From Bradyrhizobium sp. (GTDB lineage: Bacteria > Pseudomonadota > Alphaproteobacteria > Rhizobiales > Xanthobacteraceae), in NCBI RefSeq assembly GCF_016219575.1, contig NZ_JACRMG010000040.1, positions 124,001 to 188,000 of the forward strand: a stretch of DNA of 64,000 nucleotides, in the 5' to 3' direction. The position numbers and the translations under genes are program-made. Numbering within the stretch: position 1 is the first letter of the stretch; the number at the start of each line of letters is the position of its first letter. Below are positions 8,342-16,338 of the stretch, piece by piece. Under the pieces are notes generated by a model. That model saw nothing but the letters and a program-made list of their open reading frames with translations, did no database searches and had not been told where the DNA came from.

Positions 8342-8902
8342 ATGGCCACTCCCCCGCGAAAGCAAGCAGGCGCGGCCTCTCTCGAAGAGGCCGGCGGCCT
8401 GTTGCCCGGCCAGCCGGAACGGGTCGCCGATCACCTCAACAACCGGATCTTCTTCCGCCTGTTCCAGGTCGCCAACACCCTGCAGAAGCAGGCGGTGAAG
8501 GAACTCGGGGTGACGACCGTGCAATGGGCGGTGCTCGGCGCGTTGTCCGATCCACGGCCGACCTCCGGCATGTCAGTCGGCACGCTTGCCGACTTCCTCG
8601 TCGTCAGCCGGCAGAACCTGGACGGCGTGCTGAAGCGCCTCGAACGCGACGGCCTGGTCGAACGGGTGACCGGCCCCGCCGACAAGCGCGCGCGCATGGT
8701 CCGCCTGACGCGCGAGGGCTTTGCGTTCTGGACCGATCTGCGCGAGCGCATCTTCCAGTTTTACGACCAGGCGATGGCCGGCTTCAAATTCGACGACCGC
8801 GTCGCGCTGGCCCACTATCTCAACGAGATGCTGCGCGACCTGACCAAGGTCCGCCTCGAGCAGCCGCGCCGCGAACGCAAGAAGGCGAAGCGGCGCCCCT
8901 GA
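8342..8902 (+). CDS. MarR-family transcriptional regulator, probably of the badHI operon
   Basis: This 186-residue protein has a winged helix of the MarR type: helices around QVANTLQKQAVKELGVTTVQ, the recognition region LADFLVVSRQNLDGVLKRLE, and the wing with the conserved D-x-R-x3-V as DKRARMVRLT. It starts 19 bp after badI and is probably co-transcribed. In R. palustris a MarR protein, BadR, controls cyclohexanecarboxylate genes through a CoA-thioester ligand; this gene is a good positional counterpart, but I cannot confirm orthology. The AT-rich palindromes at 4565-4576 and 4661-4676 are its candidate sites. The first 25 residues and the Arg/Lys-rich tail are outside the core domain. Confidence 0.88.
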   Translation: MATPPRKQAGAASLEEAGGLLPGQPERVADHLNNRIFFRLFQVANTLQKQAVKELGVTTVQWAVLGALSDPRPTSGMSVGTLADFLVVSRQNLDGVLKRLERDGLVERVTGPADKRARMVRLTREGFAFWTDLRERIFQFYDQAMAGFKFDDRVALAHYLNEMLRDLTKVRLEQPRRERKKAKRRP

Positions 8903-8967
8903 CATTCGCGCGCGACCGCCGCTCGCCCGAACGAAAATGCCCCGCCGATGCTATCGCATTTGACGCC

Positions 8968-9083
8968 CATCCTTCGAGACGCCCGCCTTTGGCGGGCTCC
9001 TCAGGATGAGGTCCTGTTTCGCGGCGAAATCCTGGACCCTCGTGGTGAGGAGCGCCGCTTGCGGCGCGTCTCGAACCATGAGG
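8968..9083. repeat. Paired inverted intergenic repeat (CATCCTTCGAGACGC family)
   Basis: Two divergent copies of one unit face each other. The first runs CATCCTTCGAGACGC to CTCCTCAGGATGAGG (8968-9011). The second is close to its reverse complement (GGTGAGGAGCGCC to CGTCTCGAACCATGAGG, 9037-9083). Each also contains a GC hairpin of its own. I recognise this as a dispersed repeat of Rhizobiales genomes. It may serve as a terminator for the preceding operon. Confidence 0.7.
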
Positions 9084-9092
9084 CCAAGCCGC

Positions 9093-9121
9093 TTGACTAA
9101 TCCATAACTCACCGGTTATAC
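9093..9121 (+). promoter_or_regulatory. Near-consensus sigma-70 promoter of the arsR-type operon
   Basis: TTGACT (9093-9098) and TTATAC (9116-9121) are separated by exactly 17 bases, and the downstream start codon is 34 bp away. The -10 overlaps the first of two palindromic operators, as expected for an autorepressed promoter. Confidence 0.65.
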
Positions 9122-9146
9122 GTAAATCCCATAACCAAAGGGTTAT
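9104..9146. promoter_or_regulatory. Two 16-bp operator half-palindrome pairs for the ArsR regulator
   Basis: ATAACC-AAAG-GGTTAT at 9131-9146 is a perfect inverted repeat. ATAACT-CACC-GGTTAT at 9104-9119 is the same element with one mismatch, 27 bp upstream. One covers the -10 hexamer and the other the expected transcription start. ArsR proteins bind such short AT-rich palindromes and repress their own operons. Confidence 0.6.
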
Positions 9147-9155
9147 CGATCTGGC

Positions 9156-9479
9156 ATGACCAAGGCCCACGACACGCTGTTCCGAACGCTCGCCGACCCG
9201 ACCCGGCGGGCGATCTTCGAGCGGTTGTGCCGCGACGGCGAGCAGACGGTCGGGGCGCTGACCGCGCGGGCCGGCGTTTCGCAGCCGGCGGTGTCGAAAC
9301 ATCTGGGGCTGCTGAAGCAGGCCGGTCTCGTGCGCGATCGCCACGAGGGCCGCCTGACGCATTACAGCGCGCAGATGAGCGCGCTCGCCCCGCTGATCGA
9401 CTGGACCGGCCAGCTGACCGGATTCTGGGAGAAGCGCTTCGACGATCTCGAAAGCCTGCTGAAAAGGATGGACCAATGA
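9156..9479 (+). CDS. ArsR-family winged-helix regulator
   Basis: This 107-residue regulator has the typical ArsR layout: LFRTLADPTRRAIFERL, recognition helix region GVSQPAVSKHLGLLKQAGLV, then the beta-wing DRHEGRLTHYSAQ. No metal-binding Cys cluster is present, so it belongs to the non-metal SdpR-like group usually paired with an SRPBCC protein. That partner follows with a 4-bp ATGA overlap. The palindromes at 9104-9146 are likely its operators, implying autoregulation. Confidence 0.92.
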   Translation: MTKAHDTLFRTLADPTRRAIFERLCRDGEQTVGALTARAGVSQPAVSKHLGLLKQAGLVRDRHEGRLTHYSAQMSALAPLIDWTGQLTGFWEKRFDDLESLLKRMDQ

Positions 9480-9907
9480 CAAGTGCCGCGACCGAAACGC
9501 GCTCGATCGTCGTGGAGCGCGACATCGCCCATCCGCCGGAAAAACTCTGGCGCGCGCTGACGCAGCCGCATCTGATCGAGGAATGGCTGATGAAGAACGA
9601 TTTTACCCCGCGCGTCGGCCACCGCTTCAACCTGCGCGGCGACTGGGGCGGCGTGCTGGACTGCGAGGTGCTCGTCGTCGAGCCGAACAGGGAGCTGTCC
9701 TACACCTGGAACTTCAAGCACGACGATGCAGCCTTCAATCTGGAGAGCGTGGTGACGTTCACGCTGACGCCGACGGGCACGGGCACTCGCCTGCGCATGG
9801 AGCAGAAGGGCTTCCGCCCTGACCAGAGGCAGGCGTTCGGCGGCGCGCATGCCGGATGGAAGCAGTTCTTCGAAAGGCTGGAGCAGGTTCTGGCGAAGGC
9901 GGACTGA
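9476..9907 (+). CDS. SRPBCC (AHSA1-type) domain protein
   Basis: This 143-residue protein has the AHSA1/START-like fold signature: IVVERDIAHPPEKLWRALT, then the W in EEWLM, a central GDWGGVLDCEVLVVEPNRELSYTW and the C-terminal helix GGAHAGWKQFFERLEQVL. It probably binds a hydrophobic ligand, but none is known for this group. Its start codon overlaps the arsR stop, so the two are translated together; the regulator may sense what this protein binds. Cytoplasmic. Confidence 0.88.
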   Translation: MTSAATETRSIVVERDIAHPPEKLWRALTQPHLIEEWLMKNDFTPRVGHRFNLRGDWGGVLDCEVLVVEPNRELSYTWNFKHDDAAFNLESVVTFTLTPTGTGTRLRMEQKGFRPDQRQAFGGAHAGWKQFFERLEQVLAKAD

Positions 9908-9946
9908 CATCCGCCAGGTTTCACTTTGGTTTGCTAGGAGTGTCCA

Positions 9947-10147
9947 ATGAACAAGCTGATACGGCAGGGCCACCGCTGGCTGTCGATTGCCTTTACGCTC
10001 GCGGTCATCGTCAATATCGTCGCCATGGTGCAGGAGAAGCAGGCGATCTGGGTGGGCCTGCTGGCGCTGTTTCCGCTGATCCTGCTGCTGCTGTCCGGTC
10101 TTTACCTGTTCGCATTGCCCTACGCTGCGAAATGGCGGACACCGTGA
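9947..10147 (+). CDS. Small two-helix membrane protein
   Basis: The 66-residue product has two hydrophobic segments, about residues 12-29 and 35-56, joined by a short loop (QEKQAIW). I do not recognise a family beyond small hypothetical membrane proteins. It begins 39 bp after the SRPBCC gene, with AGGAG about 7 bases before the ATG, and its last 16 bases overlap the following DUF1801 gene, so it belongs to the same transcription unit. Confidence 0.65.
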   Translation: MNKLIRQGHRWLSIAFTLAVIVNIVAMVQEKQAIWVGLLALFPLILLLLSGLYLFALPYAAKWRTP

Positions 10148-10581
10148 CCGTCAGGAAGAAGGCCGCCAGGGGAGCCAGCGCAAAGCCGGTGCTGCTATCC
10201 GGGGGCAATCCGCAGATCGCCAAGGCCGAGGGCGACGCCCCGGTGCAGGCCTACATCGCCGCCATGCCGGGCTGGAAGCGCGACGTGGGACGCCGGCTCG
10301 ACGCGCTGGTCGAGCGCACCGTGCCCGGCGCGCACAAGGCAGTGAAATGGAATTCGCCCTTCTACGGCATCAAGGGCGGGGGCTGGTTCCTCAGCTATCA
10401 CTGCTTCACGAAGTACATCAAAGTGACCTTCTTCCGCGGCTCATCGCTGCGCCCTCTGCCGCCCGGCGAGTCCAAACACAAGGAAGTGCGCTATCTCGAT
10501 ATTCATGAAGGCAAGCTCGACGAAGCACAGTTTGTCGACTGGGTGAAGCAAGCGAGCCGGTTGCCCGGCGAACGGATGTAA
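10132..10581 (+). CDS. DUF1801 domain protein
   Basis: This 149-residue protein carries a DUF1801 fold after a basic N-terminal tail: VQAYIAAMPGWKRDVGRRL, then KAVKWNSPFYGIKGGGWFLSY and the ending KHKEVRYLDIHEGKLDE. The family resembles the small frataxin-like YdhG protein; its function in proteobacteria is unknown. It overlaps the preceding membrane-protein gene and lies 5 bp before a second DUF1801 gene, so the two paralogues are co-transcribed with the ArsR/SRPBCC pair. Confidence 0.85.
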   Translation: MADTVTVRKKAARGASAKPVLLSGGNPQIAKAEGDAPVQAYIAAMPGWKRDVGRRLDALVERTVPGAHKAVKWNSPFYGIKGGGWFLSYHCFTKYIKVTFFRGSSLRPLPPGESKHKEVRYLDIHEGKLDEAQFVDWVKQASRLPGERM

Positions 10582-10586
10582 AGGCA

Positions 10587-11066
10587 ATGACGACGGCCAG
10601 GAAGAAAGCGACCATGAAAACGGGCGGCGCGAAGGAAGCAAAGCAGGGCGAGAACCCCTCGAAGCTGATCGAGGCGCGCATCAGGAAGCTCGGCGACTGG
10701 CGCGGCGAGACGCTCGCCCGCATCCGCGCGCTCATCAGGCAGGCCGATCCCGATGTGATCGAGGAAGTGAAATGGCGAAAGCCGTCGAACGGGATGCTCG
10801 GCGTTCCCGTGTGGGAGCACGACGGCATCATCTGCACCGGTGAGACCTACAAGGCTGTGGTGAAGCTGACCTTCGCCAGGGGCGCTTCGCTGAAGGATCC
10901 CGCCGGCCTCTTCAATGCCAGCCTAGAAGGCGGCACGCGGCGCGCGATTGATATTCGTGAGGGCGGGAAAATCAATGAGAAGGCGTTCAAGGCGCTGATC
11001 CGCGAGGCGGTGGAGCTGAACATTTCCGCTCAGGTCGCGCGGTCCAGAAAGCCAAAAAGCGCTTGA
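10587..11066 (+). CDS. DUF1801 domain protein, second copy
   Basis: This 159-residue protein has a Lys-rich N-terminal extension of about 25 residues, then a DUF1801 domain (IRKLGDWRGETLARIRALI, VIEEVKWRKPSNGMLGVPVWEHDG, VKLTFARGASL, RAIDIREGGKINEKAFKALI). It is clearly related to the gene before it but is not a simple duplicate. An alternative ATG at codon 10 is possible. No catalytic residues are known for the family. Confidence 0.85.
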   Translation: MTTARKKATMKTGGAKEAKQGENPSKLIEARIRKLGDWRGETLARIRALIRQADPDVIEEVKWRKPSNGMLGVPVWEHDGIICTGETYKAVVKLTFARGASLKDPAGLFNASLEGGTRRAIDIREGGKINEKAFKALIREAVELNISAQVARSRKPKSA

Positions 11067-11103
11067 GTCCGAACGATTCCCCGCACTGCTGCGACTAACG
11101 CGC

Positions 11104-11652
11104 ATGAATCTGGACGAACTCCGATCGACGCCCTTTTCCGGCGGATTGCGGCGGCTTCTCTCCAAGACGCTGCAGCCTGGCGAGCGCGTGCTCTGGCAGG
11201 GGCAGCCCGACGGAGTCGCACGGATGATGATGTGGCGATTCCTGTGGTGGGTCGGATTTCCCTGGCTGATCCTCACCGTGATTGCGTTGTCGCGGCGCTG
11301 GATCGGCGAATGGGCTCCGTTTCCCCTCCTCTTCGGGGCGATGCTCATCGCTGCGCCGCTGGTGATGCTGCTGCACGACATGCAGACGCTGTGCGTGATC
11401 ACCGACCGCCGCGCACTGATCCTGCGCACGGCCTGGGGCAAGCGGAGCGGAACGAGCACCGCCTTTGCAGACATGGATGCCGCGCTCGAAGTGCTCGACA
11501 TCGGCCGCGGCGCCGGTCATCTCAATTTCGCGTCGGGGATATCCACCCGCTCTCCCGACACCGACTATACCGGCCGATACGGGTTTCGCTGCATTCGAGA
11601 CCCGCAGCGGGTCCGCGGCATTCTCGAACGCGCGCGCACCAGGCTTAGCTGA
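11104..11652 (+). CDS. Membrane protein with bacterial PH-like region
   Basis: The 182-residue product opens with LQPGERVLWQGQPDGVA at about 24-40, a phrase typical of proteins with a bacterial PH (bPH2) module. Two transmembrane helices follow (about 44-62 and 72-90), then a soluble part containing CVITDRRALILRTAWG, again PH-like. The function is unknown. It starts 37 bp after the DUF1801 pair, so it may end the same operon, and it converges with the kinase gene, whose stop is 6 bp away. Confidence 0.7.
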   Translation: MNLDELRSTPFSGGLRRLLSKTLQPGERVLWQGQPDGVARMMMWRFLWWVGFPWLILTVIALSRRWIGEWAPFPLLFGAMLIAAPLVMLLHDMQTLCVITDRRALILRTAWGKRSGTSTAFADMDAALEVLDIGRGAGHLNFASGISTRSPDTDYTGRYGFRCIRDPQRVRGILERARTRLS

Positions 11653-11658
11653 TCCGGC

Positions 11659-13074
11659 CTAGGAATCCTGCTCTGCCCGCCGCGGCGGCCGCACCACGGT
11701 GACGGTGCATGGCGCCTGGCCCGCGATCTCGGCGGAGACGCTGCCGAGCAGCGAGCGCGCCAGCGAATTCTGCCGCGCGCCGAGCACGATATGATCGACG
11801 TGGTTGGTGCGGGCAAACTCCAGGATGGCATTGGCGGGATCGAACGCCTCCAGCACGTGCACTGTCAGCCGGCTCTCGTCGAGTTTCAGCGGCTGCGCCC
11901 AGTGCTGCAGCGCCACCATGCTTTCGACGTGCTTGTTGCGGCCTTCTTGATCCAGCGTGCGGTCCACCGTCAGGCGGTTGAGCTTCAGCACGTTGAGGCA
12001 GGCCAGCCGCGCCGACGGCAATGTCGCCAGCACCTGCGCGGCGGCGACACGCAGCGCCTCATGCAGCACCTCGGCTTCCTCCGCGAGGTCGATGGCGACG
12101 GCCACGATCGGGCTGGAGGCGAGCTGGGCGGCGACGTCGGCTTTCGGCTGCTGCAGCGTCACGCCGGGATTGAAGCGGCGGCGCAACACCGTGGTGAAGG
12201 GATCGCGCGCGAGCCGCTCCGAGCGCCCGGTCAGCCTGACCTGGTCGGGATGGCCGAGCTCGAAGGCAAGCTGCCCCGCCGTCGGATAGCGCCAGGCCGG
12301 CTCGATCTCGAGGCAGCGCAGCACGATCTCCTGCAGCCAGGGCGGATAATCGGCCTTGAGCTTGCGCGGCGGATAGGGATCGCGCCACAGCCTGCGCCGC
12401 ACCGCGCGCATGGTCTCGCCCTCGCCGAACGGCCGCTCGCCGGTGGTGAAGAAATAAAGCAGCACGCCGAGCGAAAACAGGTCGCTGCGCGGATCGTCGC
12501 GCACGCCCGACAGCCGCTCCGGCGCCATGTAGGGCGCGGTGCCGTAGGGCACGCGAAACTCTTCCTGCATCAGGTCGGGCAGATGGTTGTGGTGCGACAG
12601 GCCGTAATCGATCAGCACCACCTCGCCGCTTTCGCGGAACATGACGCTGCTCGGCTTCATGTCGTGATGCACGACGTTCTGCCGGTGCAGGTCGGCGAGC
12701 GCGTCCGCGATCTTGCCGACCAGCACCCTCGCCTCTTCATATGGCAGCGGCAGGTCGCCGAGCCGCTTGTACAGCGTCTGGCCGGGGATGCGCTCCAGCA
12801 CGACATAGGCCTGGCGGGCGAAATCGCCGGTGCCGAAACATTGCGGCACGTGCGGCCCCGACAGCCGCGGCAGGATCATCATCTCCATCTCGAAGCTGAC
12901 GATGGCGGCGGGATCCTCGCCTTCCGACACGCGCGGGATTTTCATCAACAGCGGCGCCGAGATGCCTGGATGGGTGACGCTCCACAGCGTCGCCATGCCG
13001 CCGGAATGCACCTGCTCGCCGATGACAAAGCCGTCGATGACGGTGCCGGGCTCGATCTTCGATTTCGTCGTCAT
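11659..13074 (-). CDS. Serine/threonine protein kinase fused to a universal stress protein domain
   Basis: In this 471-residue protein, residues about 13-275 form an eukaryotic-like kinase: glycine loop GEQVHSGGMA (19-28), lysine K45 in LLMKIPR, catalytic loop VVHHDMKPSSVMF with Asp138 and Lys140, metal-binding DYG at 156-158, and APE at 184-186. HHD replaces the usual HRD and DYG replaces DFG, but the catalytic residues are kept. Residues about 312-465 form a Usp domain ending in IVLGARQNSLARSLLGSVS, its nucleotide-binding motif. The gene starts within the stop codon of the metallophosphoesterase upstream (1-bp overlap), so the pair is one operon. No membrane segment is seen. Targets are unknown. 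Confidence 0.9.
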   Translation of the reverse strand: MTTKSKIEPGTVIDGFVIGEQVHSGGMATLWSVTHPGISAPLLMKIPRVSEGEDPAAIVSFEMEMMILPRLSGPHVPQCFGTGDFARQAYVVLERIPGQTLYKRLGDLPLPYEEARVLVGKIADALADLHRQNVVHHDMKPSSVMFRESGEVVLIDYGLSHHNHLPDLMQEEFRVPYGTAPYMAPERLSGVRDDPRSDLFSLGVLLYFFTTGERPFGEGETMRAVRRRLWRDPYPPRKLKADYPPWLQEIVLRCLEIEPAWRYPTAGQLAFELGHPDQVRLTGRSERLARDPFTTVLRRRFNPGVTLQQPKADVAAQLASSPIVAVAIDLAEEAEVLHEALRVAAAQVLATLPSARLACLNVLKLNRLTVDRTLDQEGRNKHVESMVALQHWAQPLKLDESRLTVHVLEAFDPANAILEFARTNHVDHIVLGARQNSLARSLLGSVSAEIAGQAPCTVTVVRPPRRAEQDS

Positions 13075-13832
13075 CAGTGCCCCGTGAAAAGCCGGTCGGC
13101 GAGCCAGGACGGCAGGCTGTTGGCGCGGATGCGATCGGCAGCCGCAGCGATGTCATAGGGCACGCGGAGGTAGGTGATCTCGTCCTTGTCGGTATCGAAC
13201 ATGGCGAAGGACGCGGCGGGATTGCCGTCGCGCGGCTGGCCGACCGAGCCGAGCACGGCGAGCCATTGCCGCCCGCGCAACAGCTGCACGGGAACGCCGG
13301 CGACCGGGACAAAGCTGGTCATCTTGGCGGTGGCCGACATCGAGTAGAGCGCGGGGCGGTGGATGTGGCCGCAGAAGGTGATGTGCGCCGAGGTCGCGAT
13401 CATGCTGCGCCCGGCGTCCGCCGCCTCGCGCACATATCGCCAGCGCGGCGGATTGGAGGCCTCCGAATGGACGTAGAGGCGCGTCTCCTCCTCGACCGTG
13501 TAGGGCAGACCGGCGAGGAACTGCCGCTGCGGCGCGCTCAGGCGCCCCCGCGTCCATTCGATCGCGGCCTGGGCCTCGGCATTCATGCTCTCGGTGGAGG
13601 TCGCAACGGCGTTGTCGTGATTGCCGAGCACCACCGGGGTGCCCTGGCTGGCGAGTTCCATCACGGTATCGACGGCCCATTCGGGATCGGCGCCATAGCC
13701 GACGATGTCGCCGAGACAGACGATCCGCTCCGCGCCTTTGGCGCGCGCAGCATCGAGGCATGCGGCAAAGGCCTGCCGGTTGGCGTGAATGTCGGCAAAA
13801 ATGGCGAGCCGCAAAATTTCCTCCGCAACCAT
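13074..13832 (-). CDS. Metallophosphoesterase (calcineurin-like)
   Basis: This 252-residue protein has the metal-binding motifs of the calcineurin-like superfamily: DIHANRQAF near the N-terminus, CLGDIVGYGADPEW, VLGNHDNAV and CGHIHRPAL. This form, with GDIVGYGADP, resembles the MJ0936/YfcE-type phosphodiesterases. It is the first gene of a two-gene operon with the kinase-Usp fusion. It may counteract the kinase or hydrolyse a nucleotide, but neither can be read from sequence. A start at codon 1 (MVAEEILRLAIFADIH) is used; the preceding region is short. Confidence 0.92.
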   Translation of the reverse strand: MVAEEILRLAIFADIHANRQAFAACLDAARAKGAERIVCLGDIVGYGADPEWAVDTVMELASQGTPVVLGNHDNAVATSTESMNAEAQAAIEWTRGRLSAPQRQFLAGLPYTVEEETRLYVHSEASNPPRWRYVREAADAGRSMIATSAHITFCGHIHRPALYSMSATAKMTSFVPVAGVPVQLLRGRQWLAVLGSVGQPRDGNPAASFAMFDTDKDEITYLRVPYDIAAAADRIRANSLPSWLADRLFTGH

Positions 13833-13897
13833 CCTAGCGGTCCGGCCCGAACCGGTCTCTGATGGATATCAAACAATTGCGGAAAGTGCAGACAGCC

Positions 13898-14494
13898 TCA
13901 GCGCTTGCGCGGAGCCTCCAGGCCCCTGAGCAGGAGACCCAGCAGGGCGTCGACCCGCGCGGCCTTGGCCGGATCCTTCCAGTCGTCGCAATGGGCGGGA
14001 TGGTGATAGCGGGTGGTGGCGTCGAACACCGCGCGCGCGGTGGTTTTGACGTCCGCCGCCTGAAAAGCACCCTGCTTGACGCCGTCGGAAATGATATGCG
14101 CGACCTGGTCGACCAGGCGCTCCTTGTGGGCCTTCACGGCCTCGCAGGCTTCCTGCGCCAGCGTGAGGTAGGTCGCGAACATCTCGGGATCCTCGCAGAC
14201 CTTCTTGTACTTGATGTCGATCATGGTGCGCAGCCACTTGTCGAGCCGCGCCGGCGCGGGGCCGGTGCTCTCGGCGATCTTCTGCAGCGGCGCATTGGCG
14301 CGGTCGAGCCAGCGCTTGGCCACCGCCTGGCGCAGCGAAGCCTTGCTCGGAAAATGCCGGTAGACGCTGCCGTGGCTCACATCGAGCGCACGCGCAACGT
14401 CGACGACGGTGGCTTTGGCCAGTCCGTAGCGGCGCAGGACTTCTTCGGTCGCTTCGAGAATCCGCTCCGGGGTCAAGACAACGACTTCGTTCAT
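13898..14494 (-). CDS. TetR-family transcriptional regulator
   Basis: This 198-residue regulator has a TetR helix-turn-helix at about 22-55: YGLAKATVVDVARALDVSHGSVYRHFPSKASL. The start at 14494 (MNEVVVLTPERIL) has GAGGGAA upstream; a longer frame is unsupported. The C-terminal ligand domain resembles the common TetR_C groups, with no predicted inducer. No target operon is adjacent except the short frame upstream, so the inverted repeats at 14773-14809 probably mediate autoregulation. Confidence 0.9.
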   Translation of the reverse strand: MNEVVVLTPERILEATEEVLRRYGLAKATVVDVARALDVSHGSVYRHFPSKASLRQAVAKRWLDRANAPLQKIAESTGPAPARLDKWLRTMIDIKYKKVCEDPEMFATYLTLAQEACEAVKAHKERLVDQVAHIISDGVKQGAFQAADVKTTARAVFDATTRYHHPAHCDDWKDPAKAARVDALLGLLLRGLEAPRKR

Positions 14495-14528
14495 GGACGT
14501 TCCCTCTGCGTCTCGCTGAAATGCGGCC

Positions 14529-14630
14529 TTAGCGGATGAATTTGGTCGCTTGGGCCTCGAGACGGCGGGCAACCAGCCGGTTGACCCAGAGCTGGAATTG
14601 AACCGCCAAACCAAGAATTTCGGTAGTCAT
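14529..14630 (-). CDS. Possible 33-residue small protein upstream of the TetR gene
   Basis: The frame starts MTTEILGLAVQF and ends RLEAQATKFIR, giving an amphipathic helix-like peptide with a hydrophobic first half and a basic second half. An AGGG lies about 10 bases upstream. It sits between the TetR gene and its presumed operator, so it could be a leader peptide or a small protein co-expressed with the regulator. A longer frame beginning at 14795 would start inside the inverted repeat and was rejected. The evidence is weak. Confidence 0.3.
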   Translation of the reverse strand: MTTEILGLAVQFQLWVNRLVARRLEAQATKFIR

Positions 14631-14772
14631 GGTGATAAGCCCTTGAGTTTTCGAGGTTGCCGGCCTTGTTGGCCGATCAACCCGCGCGGCGCCCTGGTCA
14701 CTTGTTGGTCTTGGGCATGCCCCGTTCTCTGCAGCATGCTCGGGCGTCGGAAATGCATATAGCATCTTGTGC
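14631..14772. other. Leader region of the TetR transcript
   Basis: This stretch separates the candidate promoter/operator from the small frame and the TetR gene. I see no further gene or hairpin in it that I would call. It forms part of the 375-bp gap before purB. Confidence 0.4.
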
Positions 14773-14809
14773 TGACAGATTTCAATATCTGTCATTCACA
14801 CTTCTGTGA
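14773..14809 (-). promoter_or_regulatory. Candidate TetR operators and promoter
   Basis: TGACAGAT-TTCAAT-ATCTGTCA (14773-14794) is a perfect 8-bp inverted repeat with a 6-bp spacer. Immediately beside it is a second one, TCACA-CTTC-TGTGA (14796-14809). Read on the minus strand, a TTGAAA hexamer within the first repeat is followed after 18 bases by TATATG, a reasonable promoter for the TetR gene. The arrangement suggests autorepression. Confidence 0.55.
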
Positions 14810-14831
14810 GTACTTGGGCGGCCCTTCCCCG

Positions 14832-14921
14832 CGTCATGGCCGGGCTTGTCCCGGCCATCCACGTCTTCCTTTGGCCACGCACCCGAAGGCGTGGATGCCC
14901 GGGACAAGCCCGGGCATGACG
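14832..14921. repeat. Intergenic palindromic repeat (CGTCATGGCCGGGCTTGTC family)
   Basis: The two ends, CGTCATGGCCGGGCTTGTCCC and GGGACAAGCCCGGGCATGACG, are nearly perfect inverted repeats around an internal GTGGATG/CATCCAC pair. The whole would fold into one long hairpin. I recognise this as a dispersed Bradyrhizobiaceae intergenic repeat. Confidence 0.75.
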
Positions 14922-15005
14922 AACCCTATTCGGACGGCGCGGAAGTTTGTCTCACCTCTCCCCGTCTGCTAAAGCGCGGCGTAACCCCAAACGTCAGAGT
15001 CGTCG

Positions 15006-16313
<1,308 letters not shown>

Positions 16314-16338
16314 GTTTCAAGCTAGGTGATGGTCAGGG

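Noticed and set aside
14529..14795. 88-codon version of the small frame upstream of the TetR gene
   Set aside because: Its start lies at the edge of the inverted repeat and overlaps the likely promoter; only the shorter 33-codon frame is kept, at low confidence.
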